Assembly: GCF_900142845.1 (NCBI RefSeq)
Contig: NZ_FSRU01000002.1
Coordinates: forward strand, 2,666,001-2,730,000
Length of the DNA: 64,000 nt
From: Paraburkholderia phenazinium
Lineage (GTDB): Bacteria; Pseudomonadota; Gammaproteobacteria; Burkholderiales; Burkholderiaceae
Reading direction: 5' to 3'
In this document: positions 35,260-43,475 of the stretch, in pieces
Numbering within the stretch: the first letter of the stretch is position 1
Layout of the letters: every line of letters starts with the position of its first letter
Notes under the pieces: generated by a model
Told to the model about the DNA's origin: nothing
Seen by the model: only the letters and a program-made list of their open reading frames with translations
Database searches by the model: none
Translations under genes and position numbers: made by a program

Positions 35260-35343
35260 GCGCTATGCTTCGGTTAGCGAGAAGTGACTCCTTCATCGAA
35301 GGATGTCTCCAATCTTTAACGCGGCTTCGGCCGCGTTTTTTTT
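35260..35343 (+). ncRNA. candidate small RNA with two hairpins and a U-tract
   Basis: In the 375-bp gap between the CHRD gene and the kinase gene, both on the minus strand, the plus strand carries a full intrinsic terminator: ACGCGGC-TTCG-GCCGCGT (35319-35336) followed by eight T. A first stem TCCTTC-ATC-GAAGGA lies just before it (35289-35303). No plus-strand gene ends here, so the terminator implies a short plus-strand transcript. The 5' end is unknown, since no convincing -35/-10 pair was found, and the start given is arbitrary. The minus-strand orientation of the hairpin lacks a T-run. Confidence 0.45.
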
Positions 35344-35425
35344 CGTCTGGAAGAACGGGAAGGCTGTGCCCGGTGGCGCCGATGAGCCGATTCGCGACAT
35401 GCGCCGCGGCGCGGCCGCAGCCTGA

Positions 35426-38400
35426 TCAGGCGAGCAGTGCAGCCTGCTCTTCGATCCCGTCGAGCATGGCGTGGCATTTTCTGACGAGCGCGAGGCCATC
35501 CGCGCGGAGCGAATCGGGCGTCTTGACGGCCATACCGGCCCGGTATTGTTCCAGCGCGGTGAGGAGTGGCGGATACTGCAGCACGCCCACCGCGCCCGCC
35601 ACCCGGTGATGCCATTCGCGCAATTGCGCGACATTCGCGTCATCGAGCAACGTCGGCAACGCCCGGACGTCGTCCCGCACGGACGTGACGAACGAATCCA
35701 GCAACGCCTTCACGGTCGATTCACTGCCCCACAACTGCGTCATGTGGCCAAGATCCACGGGCACGAAGGGTTCGACGGACTCCTGCCCTTGCTCTGGGAC
35801 GGCCAGCGGGACGCTGACCGCGTCGGCCGGCATCGCGGCCTGGCGCGCCCCATCCGCGCCGAACCAGCGGCTCAGATGTTCGCGCAGGGTCGCGAGACGG
35901 GTGGGCTTGACGAGGCAATCGTCCATGCCGGCGTCGCGGCATTGGCTCAAATCCTCCGGCGCAGTGTTGGCCGTGATGCCGAGGATCGGCAGATGCTGCG
36001 CGCCGCTGCCCTGTGCCTCTTCAGCTTCGCGCACTCGACGTGCCAGTTCGTAGCCGGACAGGTTTGGCATATGGCAATCGGTGATCAGGCATCCGTAGCT
36101 TGTCTGTTTCAGCGCGGCGAGCGCTTCTACGCCGTCGTTTACAACGTCGCACGCGAACCCGAGCAGCGTCAGTTGATGACGGATCAACTCCTGATTGACC
36201 GGATGGTCCTCCGCCACGAGGATCAGGCGGCCGCTTGCGATGGCACGCTCCCGGTCCGGCGGAGCCGAGCCCGCTTCGGCAAGGCCGCGTGAACGCGGCG
36301 CAGGAGTCGACAGGCCGGTCAACGCCGCCGCACACGCTGCACCGAGTCCGCGCCAGGAGATGGGGTTGATGCTGACGCGCACGGTGTCGTCGAGAATGCG
36401 GTAACCGGTCGGCTTGGGTTTCTCCGTCAGGCAGATCAGACGCGAGCCGAGACGCGCGGCGCCTGGTATTTCGATCCCCTCGCTCAGGAAAATCAGGTCC
36501 GCGCCAGCCAGCGCCGCCGGGTCGCTCAACTCTGCGCTACCCAGCCCCACCCTGCGCAATTCGATACCGAGCGCCTGGCCAAAATGCACCAGCGCCTGCG
36601 CGACGCGAGCGTCGGCCACGGCGACGACACCGCGCTTGCCGCGCAGACCGCCCACCTTGTAGCGCTGCGCCTCGATGGGCATCGCGAGCCGCACGGTCAT
36701 GCGGGTTCCCACGCCAGGTGTGCTCTGCAACTCCAGCACACCGTCCATCAGGGCGATGAGCTTGCGACAGATGGTCAAGCCAAGCCCTGTGCCGCCGAAG
36801 CGCCGCGTCGTCGACGATTCCGCCTGCACGAACGGCTCGAACAGGCGCGCCTGCACGTCAGGCGCGATACCGATGCCGGTGTCTTCAACCGTCATCTCGA
36901 GCGTCTGCGCCGCGTGGGTCTGTTCGGTGACCGCGACCCGCACGTCGACCTCGCCGACCGGCGTGAACTTGATGGCATTGCCGAGCAGGTTGAAGAGAAT
37001 CTGCCGCAGCCGCACGCTGTCGCCCCGCAAGCTCGCCGCCACCTCGGGCGCAATGTCCACGCGCACTTTCAGGCCCTTCTCGTGCGCGCGCCCGGCAAGC
37101 AGGCCCACGGCGTTGTCGACCAGTTCGCGCATGTCGATCGGCTCCGCTTCAATCGTGAGCCGCCCGGCTTCGATCTTCGAATAGTCGAGCAGATCGTCCA
37201 GAATCTGCAGCAAGGCGCCGGCGGACTCGTGGATCATGCCGAGCATTTCGCCCTGATCGGCGTTCAGGCGCGTACGTTCCAGCACCTCGACGAGCCCGAG
37301 CACACCGTTCATCGGCGTGCGGATTTCGTGGCTCATCATGGCGAGGAAATCGTCCTTGGCGCGCGATGCCGCTTCGGCGAGATCGCGTGCACGCGCCAGC
37401 TCCTCCGAGCGAGCGTGCTCCGCGCTGGCGTCCACCCAGTAACCGCTCCAGACCACACTGTCGGGAGATTCGCGACGCGGCACCAGTTCCGCCCGCACCC
37501 ACTTGAGGCCGTCGGACGCCAGGAAGCGAAACTCCATATGAATCTGGGTTCCGGCGCGTGCCGAGCGTTCGAGTTCGGCCAGCACGCGCGGCCGGTCTTC
37601 CTCGCAGACGCGCTCGAAGTCGATCGCGCCGCGGCTCGTGAACGCGCTGCTGTGGCCACCCAGCAAATGCTCGGCGTCACCCCCAATATACGGAAACGAG
37701 TAGCGGCCATCCGCATCGCGCCGCAACTGAAATACCACGGCCGGCAGCGAGCGCGTGACGTCGAACAGGCGCCGCTCGTTCTCACGAGCGAGCATCTCGG
37801 CTCGCCGGATATCCGTGATGTCGACCATCGTGCCCAGCACGCACGAGGGCTGGCCGTCGACGCGATGACAAATGCTGGTCCAGAACAGGCCATGACGCCC
37901 ATCGCCGTTGGCGTCCTCGAACTCGAGTTCGAGTTGGGCACGCTCGCCGGTTTCCAGCATCTCGCGCGTCGCCTGTTCGAGTCGGCGGCTGTTGAGTGGG
38001 CCCCAGGCCTGCACCTGCTCGCTGGTCAGTCCCATCACTTGCTCGCGCCGCAAACCCGAACTCTCCTCGTAAGCGCGATTGATGGCGATATAACGCCCTT
38101 CAAGGTCTTTGGCGACGAGCGGATAAGGCACCGTCTCCATCATGGTCTGCTGGAAATTCAACTGCGCTGCCAGTTCCAGTTCGGTCTGCTTGCGCCGCCG
38201 CACCTCGCGCTGCAGCAGCAGGTAGGCGCGCAGCGTCACCGCCAGCACCGCGCCAATGCCGATCAGCAACGGCAGCAAACGCACCGCCGTCACGCTCCAG
38301 GCGCCGTGCTCTCCGGTATTTCCGGTTACCCATTTCTGACGGATACGTTGCTTTTCTGCGGGTGGCATCGCCAGCAGCGCGCGATCGATCAACCCGGCCA

Positions 38401-39928
38401 GCGGCGCCAGATCGGAGCGCACGGCGAAACCCAACGAGTCCGATTCGCCGACCGTGCCAAGGATCTTCAGCTCGCCTGCATAGCGCGGCTTCAACTCGAG
38501 ATCGACGGCAGCCACGTTGCCGACCAGCACATCGGCCTTGCCGCGCGCGACCAGATCGAGTGCGTCGTCAAGGCTTGGTGCGACCGTGATGTTCGTTGCC
38601 GGAACGTTGTACGCGGACAGCGGAATGGACCCGGCCACATGCGCGGACATGGCGATGCGACGCGCCGCGAAATCATTCAGACTCCGCGCGGCGGGCTCGT
38701 CCTCGCGCCCCACGATGACAAGCGGGTAGCTCTCGTAAGGACGGGTGTTCACCGCATTTTTCAGACGCGGGTCGCCGCGCGATGAAGTGGCCAGAACCGC
38801 CAGCTCGCCGCGCTGAAAGGCGCCTATCGTCGCAGACCAGTTGGCAAGCGGCGGCCGGGTGAACTGGACGCCTAGTGTGCGGCTCAGATAGTCGAGATAT
38901 TCGGCGGCGATGCCGCTTGGATGCCCTCCATCGTCGAGGTAACTGAATGGCGGCCAGCCGCTGTCGAAGCCCATGGTGAGCGGCGGCAGCGAGCGCAGCC
39001 AGGTCTGCTCGGCAGGAGTCAGCACCAGACGTTTCGCGGGATAGATGGACGGAGAGTCGAAACTTGTGCCGAGCCAGCGCGCGCGAATGGCGGTCTCGTC
39101 CGAGGGATACAACGCCGCAAGCGCACGATCGAGCTGATCGCGCAGAGCGCCGTGGTCGCGCGAAACGGCGAAGCGCAGCTCACTGGGCCTACCGCTATCT
39201 TCGAAGGCGATGCGCAAACCACGAAATGCCTCGTTCGACAGCGCGTATTGAACCGAGGGCGTGAAGCCCAGATAGGCGTCCGCGTCACCTTGCGCGACGG
39301 CTTGCAACGCTGTGCCCGTGTCGGCAAACGAAGCGATCTGCGCATGGGGAAAACGTTCGCGCAGCACGCGCTCGAGCGCGAAGCCTTTTTCGATGGCGAG
39401 ACGGGTATTGGCCAACTGCGCGGGGTCCTTGACGGCGTTGCCATCGGCCTTCACCACGACGGAAGTGGAGGCCCGGAAATACGGCGCCGTAAAGCTGAGG
39501 CTGTGCTCCCGCTCAGGAGTGCGGGCGATACTCATCAACAGGTCGACCTTGCCGGCCGCCACGGCCGCGAGAAGTCGCGGCATGTCGGGATAGGTCACCG
39601 GTTCGATCACGACGCCCGGGCCGACGAGCGCGCGCAGGTAATCCGCGCTTAATCCGCTCAGACGGCCGTCTGCCACTTCCTCGAAGGGCCCCCATCCGCC
39701 CGCGAGCGTCCCGACGACGAGCTTCGCCGGAACGGCGCCGCTCGCCGCGGTTGCGGCGGACGCGGTGTCTCCGCCTGCTAACACCGGTGTTGCCGCAAGC
39801 GCGAACTGAGTGACGAGCAGCATGAGCAAAACCGCGACGCTCCGCGCAAGGCGTCGCGCGGCTTCGCACACGTTCCTGATACCGGGCGCATTCATGATAG
39901 ACACGCGGACCATGCCGGGACTCGCCAT
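35426..39928 (-). CDS. BvgS/EvgS-type hybrid sensor histidine kinase
   Basis: A 1500-aa unorthodox sensor. In order: signal anchor (about 12-46), two periplasmic solute-binding-type (SBP3, Venus-flytrap) domains (about 69-300 and 310-545), one transmembrane helix (about 551-573), two PAS regions (about 590-850), the HisKA box with His867 (MSHEIRTPMNG), and the ATPase domain. A receiver with Asp1284 (ITDCHMPNLSG) and a C-terminal Hpt with His1441 (WHHRVAG) complete a four-step phosphorelay. The start ATG at 39928 directly abuts the stop of the aquaporin gene (TGA then ATG), so the two are coupled. A second ATG at 39895 is possible. The output partner is likely one of the three LuxR-type regulators upstream. 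Confidence 0.93.
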   Translation of the reverse strand: MASPGMVRVSIMNAPGIRNVCEAARRLARSVAVLLMLLVTQFALAATPVLAGGDTASAATAASGAVPAKLVVGTLAGGWGPFEEVADGRLSGLSADYLRALVGPGVVIEPVTYPDMPRLLAAVAAGKVDLLMSIARTPEREHSLSFTAPYFRASTSVVVKADGNAVKDPAQLANTRLAIEKGFALERVLRERFPHAQIASFADTGTALQAVAQGDADAYLGFTPSVQYALSNEAFRGLRIAFEDSGRPSELRFAVSRDHGALRDQLDRALAALYPSDETAIRARWLGTSFDSPSIYPAKRLVLTPAEQTWLRSLPPLTMGFDSGWPPFSYLDDGGHPSGIAAEYLDYLSRTLGVQFTRPPLANWSATIGAFQRGELAVLATSSRGDPRLKNAVNTRPYESYPLVIVGREDEPAARSLNDFAARRIAMSAHVAGSIPLSAYNVPATNITVAPSLDDALDLVARGKADVLVGNVAAVDLELKPRYAGELKILGTVGESDSLGFAVRSDLAPLAGLIDRALLAMPPAEKQRIRQKWVTGNTGEHGAWSVTAVRLLPLLIGIGAVLAVTLRAYLLLQREVRRRKQTELELAAQLNFQQTMMETVPYPLVAKDLEGRYIAINRAYEESSGLRREQVMGLTSEQVQAWGPLNSRRLEQATREMLETGERAQLELEFEDANGDGRHGLFWTSICHRVDGQPSCVLGTMVDITDIRRAEMLARENERRLFDVTRSLPAVVFQLRRDADGRYSFPYIGGDAEHLLGGHSSAFTSRGAIDFERVCEEDRPRVLAELERSARAGTQIHMEFRFLASDGLKWVRAELVPRRESPDSVVWSGYWVDASAEHARSEELARARDLAEAASRAKDDFLAMMSHEIRTPMNGVLGLVEVLERTRLNADQGEMLGMIHESAGALLQILDDLLDYSKIEAGRLTIEAEPIDMRELVDNAVGLLAGRAHEKGLKVRVDIAPEVAASLRGDSVRLRQILFNLLGNAIKFTPVGEVDVRVAVTEQTHAAQTLEMTVEDTGIGIAPDVQARLFEPFVQAESSTTRRFGGTGLGLTICRKLIALMDGVLELQSTPGVGTRMTVRLAMPIEAQRYKVGGLRGKRGVVAVADARVAQALVHFGQALGIELRRVGLGSAELSDPAALAGADLIFLSEGIEIPGAARLGSRLICLTEKPKPTGYRILDDTVRVSINPISWRGLGAACAAALTGLSTPAPRSRGLAEAGSAPPDRERAIASGRLILVAEDHPVNQELIRHQLTLLGFACDVVNDGVEALAALKQTSYGCLITDCHMPNLSGYELARRVREAEEAQGSGAQHLPILGITANTAPEDLSQCRDAGMDDCLVKPTRLATLREHLSRWFGADGARQAAMPADAVSVPLAVPEQGQESVEPFVPVDLGHMTQLWGSESTVKALLDSFVTSVRDDVRALPTLLDDANVAQLREWHHRVAGAVGVLQYPPLLTALEQYRAGMAVKTPDSLRADGLALVRKCHAMLDGIEEQAALLA

Positions 39929-40675
39929 TCAGGCGGCTCCGCCACACTTCGCCGCTGCGCCGCCACGGCTCACTTGCGGCTTGCCGCACAGGAGAGCGTG
40001 CAAAGCGCCGGCGGCGATGCCCCCGGCCATCGGCGCGGCCCAGAAAAGCCATAGCTGATCGAGCGCCCAGTCGCCGACGAACAATGCCGGCCCCGTAGAG
40101 CGGGCCGGATTGACCGCCCCGTTGGTGACCGGCAGCGCGACCAGATAGATGAGTGCAAGGCAGCCGCCCTTTACGAACGGCGTGACGGAACGCGAAGCGC
40201 CTCTGCGCGACATAAGCAGATTCGCCATCACCAAAGCAAACGACATCACCAGTTCAATCACCACGACGGAGTGGAACTGATAGTCCGAAGGGGAGTGGTC
40301 ACCGAAACCGTTGGCGCCGAACTCGCTTGCCGCGAGATCGAACCCCGGCCGCCCGCTCGCCACGTAGGCGAGCAGCGCAGTGCCTGCGACCGCGCCGAGA
40401 ATCTGAGCGGCAATGTAAGGCACCAGATCGCGAATCGGGAAGCGGTTGGCGACAGCAAAGCCGACCGTCACGACAGGGTTGAAATGCGCCCCGGAGAGAC
40501 GCTCGAGCGCATAAGTGGCCGTAGCCAGCGCCAGACCGAACGCAAGCGCCACTTCCAGTACGCCATAACCTGGCTGCGAGGCCGCCCCATTCAGGACGAT
40601 GCTGCCGCACCCCACGAACACCAGCCACGCCGTGCCCACACCTTCGACCACCAATCGTCTGCCCAAGCTAATCAT
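39929..40675 (-). CDS. aquaporin (AqpZ/MIP family) with an NPV first motif
   Basis: A 248-aa MIP-family channel with six predicted helices. The second hallmark loop is standard (Asn189-Pro-Ala-Arg192 in NGAVNPARSTGPALF). The first reads HFNPVVT, so Asn66-Pro67-Val68 replaces the usual NPA. The general look (EGVGTAWLVFVGCGSIVL at the N-terminus) is AqpZ-like, favouring water over glycerol, but the Val in the first box makes the selectivity uncertain. The stop codon directly abuts the ATG of the hybrid kinase gene, so the two are one operon. A C-terminal Cys/Gly tail is present. Confidence 0.9.
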   Translation of the reverse strand: MISLGRRLVVEGVGTAWLVFVGCGSIVLNGAASQPGYGVLEVALAFGLALATATYALERLSGAHFNPVVTVGFAVANRFPIRDLVPYIAAQILGAVAGTALLAYVASGRPGFDLAASEFGANGFGDHSPSDYQFHSVVVIELVMSFALVMANLLMSRRGASRSVTPFVKGGCLALIYLVALPVTNGAVNPARSTGPALFVGDWALDQLWLFWAAPMAGGIAAGALHALLCGKPQVSRGGAAAKCGGAA

Positions 40676-40894
40676 TGCGCCCCCTCACTGTCCGAGTCAC
40701 ACGGTGCGAAGGCGCGCGCTATGCGCCGGCCCGCTGCCATGCAGATTCTTTGATGAAATTTGCATGCCGAATCGTTTATTCGTGAAAGATCGTTGCAACC
40801 GTTCATGAACCGCATGCCACATCAAAGTATGAGATGGCGGTGCGGCCTCACTAATCAGACGATTCCGAAATCAGCGAAGATGCCCGACAGATTC

Positions 40895-40909
40895 TGAGAA
40901 TTTCTCTCA
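40895..40909. promoter_or_regulatory. small palindrome upstream of the aquaporin-kinase operon
   Basis: TGAGAATTTCTCTCA contains the symmetric core GAGAA-T-TTCTC. It lies in the 241-bp gap between the first response regulator gene and the aquaporin gene, close to the regulator's stop. It may be a binding site for one of the LuxR-type regulators. This rests on position and symmetry only. Confidence 0.25.
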
Positions 40910-40916
40910 CACGCGC

Positions 40917-41561
40917 TCAGGTCAAACCTAGCTGCTGTGCATATTTGATCAGTGCGGATTCCGAATCGAGTCCCAGTTTGCGCATCGCACTGCGTTTTTG
41001 CGTGCTGATCGTCTTACCGCTACGGTCGAGTCTCATTGCAATCTCGCTGATGGACATTCCTTCTATGTAGAGTCGGAACACTTCCCACTCCCGCGCACTC
41101 AGAACACCCGCGCGAGGTTGTGGGAAAGAACCCATTTCGTCGAAGGCCAATTGCACGCTGGCTGACAGATAACGATGCCCCGCCACCGCAGCCTCGATGG
41201 CATCCGCGAGCGCGCCGATGGTGTCGCGCTTGTCGACGATGGCCGACACGCCCACGTGCAGCAGGCCCGATAGGGTCGGCGGATGACAGATCATCGTCAG
41301 CACCACGACGCGCGGATGCGGCGGGTGTCGCAAGACACGCCGCAAGGTCGGCGTGGCATTTCTGAGGCCGTCGATGTCCGGCATGCCGATATCGGATACG
41401 ACGACGTCGCATGGACAGGTGTCGACGAGTTCCGCCAGCGTTTGCGTGTCGGACGCTTCGCCGACGATCGACAGGGACGGCACGGCTTCCAGCAGACGCC
41501 GCACGCCAAGGCGCACGCAGCTATGGTCGTCGGCCACAATCACTCGGGTAATCGGTGTCAT
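40917..41561 (-). CDS. LuxR/NarL-type response regulator 1
   Basis: A 214-aa two-component regulator with a receiver domain (acidic pair Asp11/Asp12, phospho-acceptor Asp57 in VVVSDIGMPD, Thr in VVVLTM, Lys in AIVDKRD) and a C-terminal LuxR helix-turn-helix (LSAREWEVFRLYIEGMSISEIAMRL). All phosphotransfer residues are intact. The recognition region ends in STQKRSAMRKLGLDS, shared in pattern with the two paralogues upstream. The open frame extends to 41825, but the ATG at 41561 begins directly before the receiver strand. It is the regulator closest to the aquaporin-BvgS-type kinase operon (241 nt) and is the best candidate cognate partner. Confidence 0.92.
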   Translation of the reverse strand: MTPITRVIVADDHSCVRLGVRRLLEAVPSLSIVGEASDTQTLAELVDTCPCDVVVSDIGMPDIDGLRNATPTLRRVLRHPPHPRVVVLTMICHPPTLSGLLHVGVSAIVDKRDTIGALADAIEAAVAGHRYLSASVQLAFDEMGSFPQPRAGVLSAREWEVFRLYIEGMSISEIAMRLDRSGKTISTQKRSAMRKLGLDSESALIKYAQQLGLT

Positions 41562-41673
41562 CTTGTTGTTGTGGTATTGACTGGCATTCCTTGCACGCAG
41601 TGCATTCCCCAGGAACGGCTCAGTCATGGTTCTGACCGTCGCGCCGGCTTGCCGTACGCGACGCCCTACCGGA

Positions 41674-42366
41674 TCAATGGCGGTGTTGCGGCAAATCGTC
41701 CGGCAGCAAACCGTGTTCGGCCGCAAATTTGAACAGCTCGCTATCGCTGTGCAGAGCGAGCTTGCGCATCGCCTTGCATTTCTGCGAACTGATCGTCTTG
41801 ACGCTGCGGCCGAGAAGATTGGCAATTTCCGTCACGCCGATGCCCGACGCGTATTGCTTGAGCACCTCTATCTCGCGCGGCGTCAGCAACTCGCGTACGA
41901 ACTCGCGCCGCCGCGCGATGCTCGCCTCGGCGATGGCCGCGCGTACCGCCGGTCCGACATAGCGCTCGTGCGCGAGCGCGGTGATGATCGCAACATGAAT
42001 CAGGTCGATGCGGTCACGCTTGCTCATCACCGCCTCGACCCCGAGCGACATCAACCGCTCCAATACCGCGGGCGCCGTTTCCATGGTCAGCACCACCAGC
42101 GCCACGTCGGGGTAGCGCCGGCGGAACTGCTTGAGTGTGCCGAGGGCATCTGCGTCAACGCTTCCCGGCATGTACAGATCGATCACGGCAAGATCGCACT
42201 CGACGCGATCGGCAACGGCCATTAACTCGGTGGCGTCGCTGGCCCGACCCACGATCTGCATGTTGGGAAAGCCCGTCATCAGACTCTCGATCGCCAGCAG
42301 GACAAGCGGATGATCGTCCGCGATAATTGCTCTGATGGGCGTGCTTGTGTCAGCGCCTTCGTTCAT
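41674..42366 (-). CDS. LuxR/NarL-type response regulator 2
   Basis: A 230-aa response regulator. The receiver has the Asp pair at residues 17-18, phospho-acceptor Asp63 (AVIDLYMPGS), Thr in VVLTM and Lys in VMSKRD. The LuxR domain reads LTPREIEVLKQYASGIGVTEIANLLGRSVKTISSQK. The last ~20 residues (HGLLPDDLPQHRH) extend past the usual end. It is separated by 112 nt from regulator 1 and 166 nt from regulator 3, so each may have its own promoter. A TTTGTG-GAAA-CACAAA inverted repeat (42445-42460) lies 79 bp before its start. Paralogy with the neighbours points to local duplication. Confidence 0.92.
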   Translation of the reverse strand: MNEGADTSTPIRAIIADDHPLVLLAIESLMTGFPNMQIVGRASDATELMAVADRVECDLAVIDLYMPGSVDADALGTLKQFRRRYPDVALVVLTMETAPAVLERLMSLGVEAVMSKRDRIDLIHVAIITALAHERYVGPAVRAAIAEASIARRREFVRELLTPREIEVLKQYASGIGVTEIANLLGRSVKTISSQKCKAMRKLALHSDSELFKFAAEHGLLPDDLPQHRH

Positions 42367-42444
42367 GGTGGTGGGAGCCCATTCGTTTTATTGGATTCGC
42401 GTCGCTCCCTCGCGGAGCAAGCAGCCTAAGGCGAGCATCAAACA

Positions 42445-42460
42445 TTTGTGGAAACACAAA
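42445..42460. promoter_or_regulatory. inverted repeat upstream of response regulator 2
   Basis: TTTGTG-GAAA-CACAAA is a perfect 6-bp inverted repeat with a 4-nt centre in an A/T-rich gap, 79 bp before the start of regulator 2. It could be an operator for one of the three regulators. Position and symmetry are the only support. Confidence 0.3.
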
Positions 42461-42532
42461 CATAAGATTGCTCCGAAATGCCACGCGAGCGCGGCTCGAA
42501 AAGCCTTTTTACTTAGTTATCCGACACGATTG

Positions 42533-43183
42533 TCAGAATGATCCATGGGCTCTGACAAACGCAAATAGACCAGGATCGTTCGCGATGCCGAGCTTCGTCA
42601 TGGCGAAGCGTTTTTGCCGACTCACGGTGCGGACATCGCGTCCGAGGGCTTGTGCGATTTCAGATATCGACAGCCCCTGTGCGAACATTCCTATCACCTC
42701 CAATTCTCGCGGTGACAGATTTCTCATCTGCAGCATGCCGTCGGGTTCGCTGTCGAGTCCGGCGAGCGCCTCGAGGATCGACCGGCTGATGTGAGTTTGC
42801 CCGGCGCTCGCCGAGCGGATCGCGGCGACCAGTTCGTCCATCGGCTCCGTCTTGTTGAGCATACTGACCGCGCCGTCCGAAACGACGGACCTCAGAATGG
42901 CGGTATGGGTCAAACTGGTGAGTACCACGATGCGCAGTGCCGGCCAGTCGCGGCGGAGCCGGCGAATCAGCCGCAAGCCGTCCTCGGCTGGGCCGGTCAC
43001 CTCGGGCATGGTCAGATCGGTGACGAGTACGTCACAGGCAACGCGCCGCAACAGGTCGATCAAAACCGAGGGACTCGCCGCTTCGCCGGCGATCGTGATG
43101 TCGCCATGGGCGGCAAGCGCAGAGCGGACGCCGAGCAGAACGAACGGATGATCGTCTGCCACGATGACTCGAAGGTTCACCAT
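42533..43183 (-). CDS. LuxR/NarL-type response regulator 3
   Basis: A 216-aa response regulator. The receiver is complete (Asp10/Asp11, phospho-acceptor Asp56 in VLVTDLTMPE, Thr in VVLTS, Lys in SMLNKTE). The LuxR domain reads LSPRELEVIGMFAQGLSISEIAQALGRDVRTVSRQKRFAMTKLG. It is the most upstream of three tandem paralogues on the minus strand. The receiver carries a small insertion after the phospho-Asp (MPEVTGPAEDGLRL) compared with regulator 1. No kinase gene other than the BvgS-type one is present nearby, so several regulators may share one kinase or answer to remote ones. Confidence 0.92.
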   Translation of the reverse strand: MVNLRVIVADDHPFVLLGVRSALAAHGDITIAGEAASPSVLIDLLRRVACDVLVTDLTMPEVTGPAEDGLRLIRRLRRDWPALRIVVLTSLTHTAILRSVVSDGAVSMLNKTEPMDELVAAIRSASAGQTHISRSILEALAGLDSEPDGMLQMRNLSPRELEVIGMFAQGLSISEIAQALGRDVRTVSRQKRFAMTKLGIANDPGLFAFVRAHGSF

Positions 43184-43475
43184 GATTTTCTCTCGTTTGT
43201 TGTATGTCTATGCGCGTCAATCGCTTCGATGGAACGCGGTCAGGAGTACCGCTCGCCCGGCCAGGCTCACGGCCCCCTCACAGCTTCGAAACGGTGCGGC
43301 AGGTGCCCCCATGAGATCACGTTCTCGACAAAATTAGGATCGGAGCTTTCCGAATCAACCGTTAGCGTCGACAACCTCTCCCAAACAATAAGGAATACAG
43401 AATTTATACGTAGGAATGTTGGAAGCACAATATTCCGCACGCCCCTGACTGCCGAACCACCGGAGAACCATCGCG
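43184..43475. other. 292-bp gap between regulator 3 and the MFS gene
   Basis: No gene is supported. The middle (about 43320-43430) is markedly A/T-rich for this genome and probably carries the promoter of the minus-strand regulator 3 gene. I saw no strong hairpin or repeat. Confidence 0.4.
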
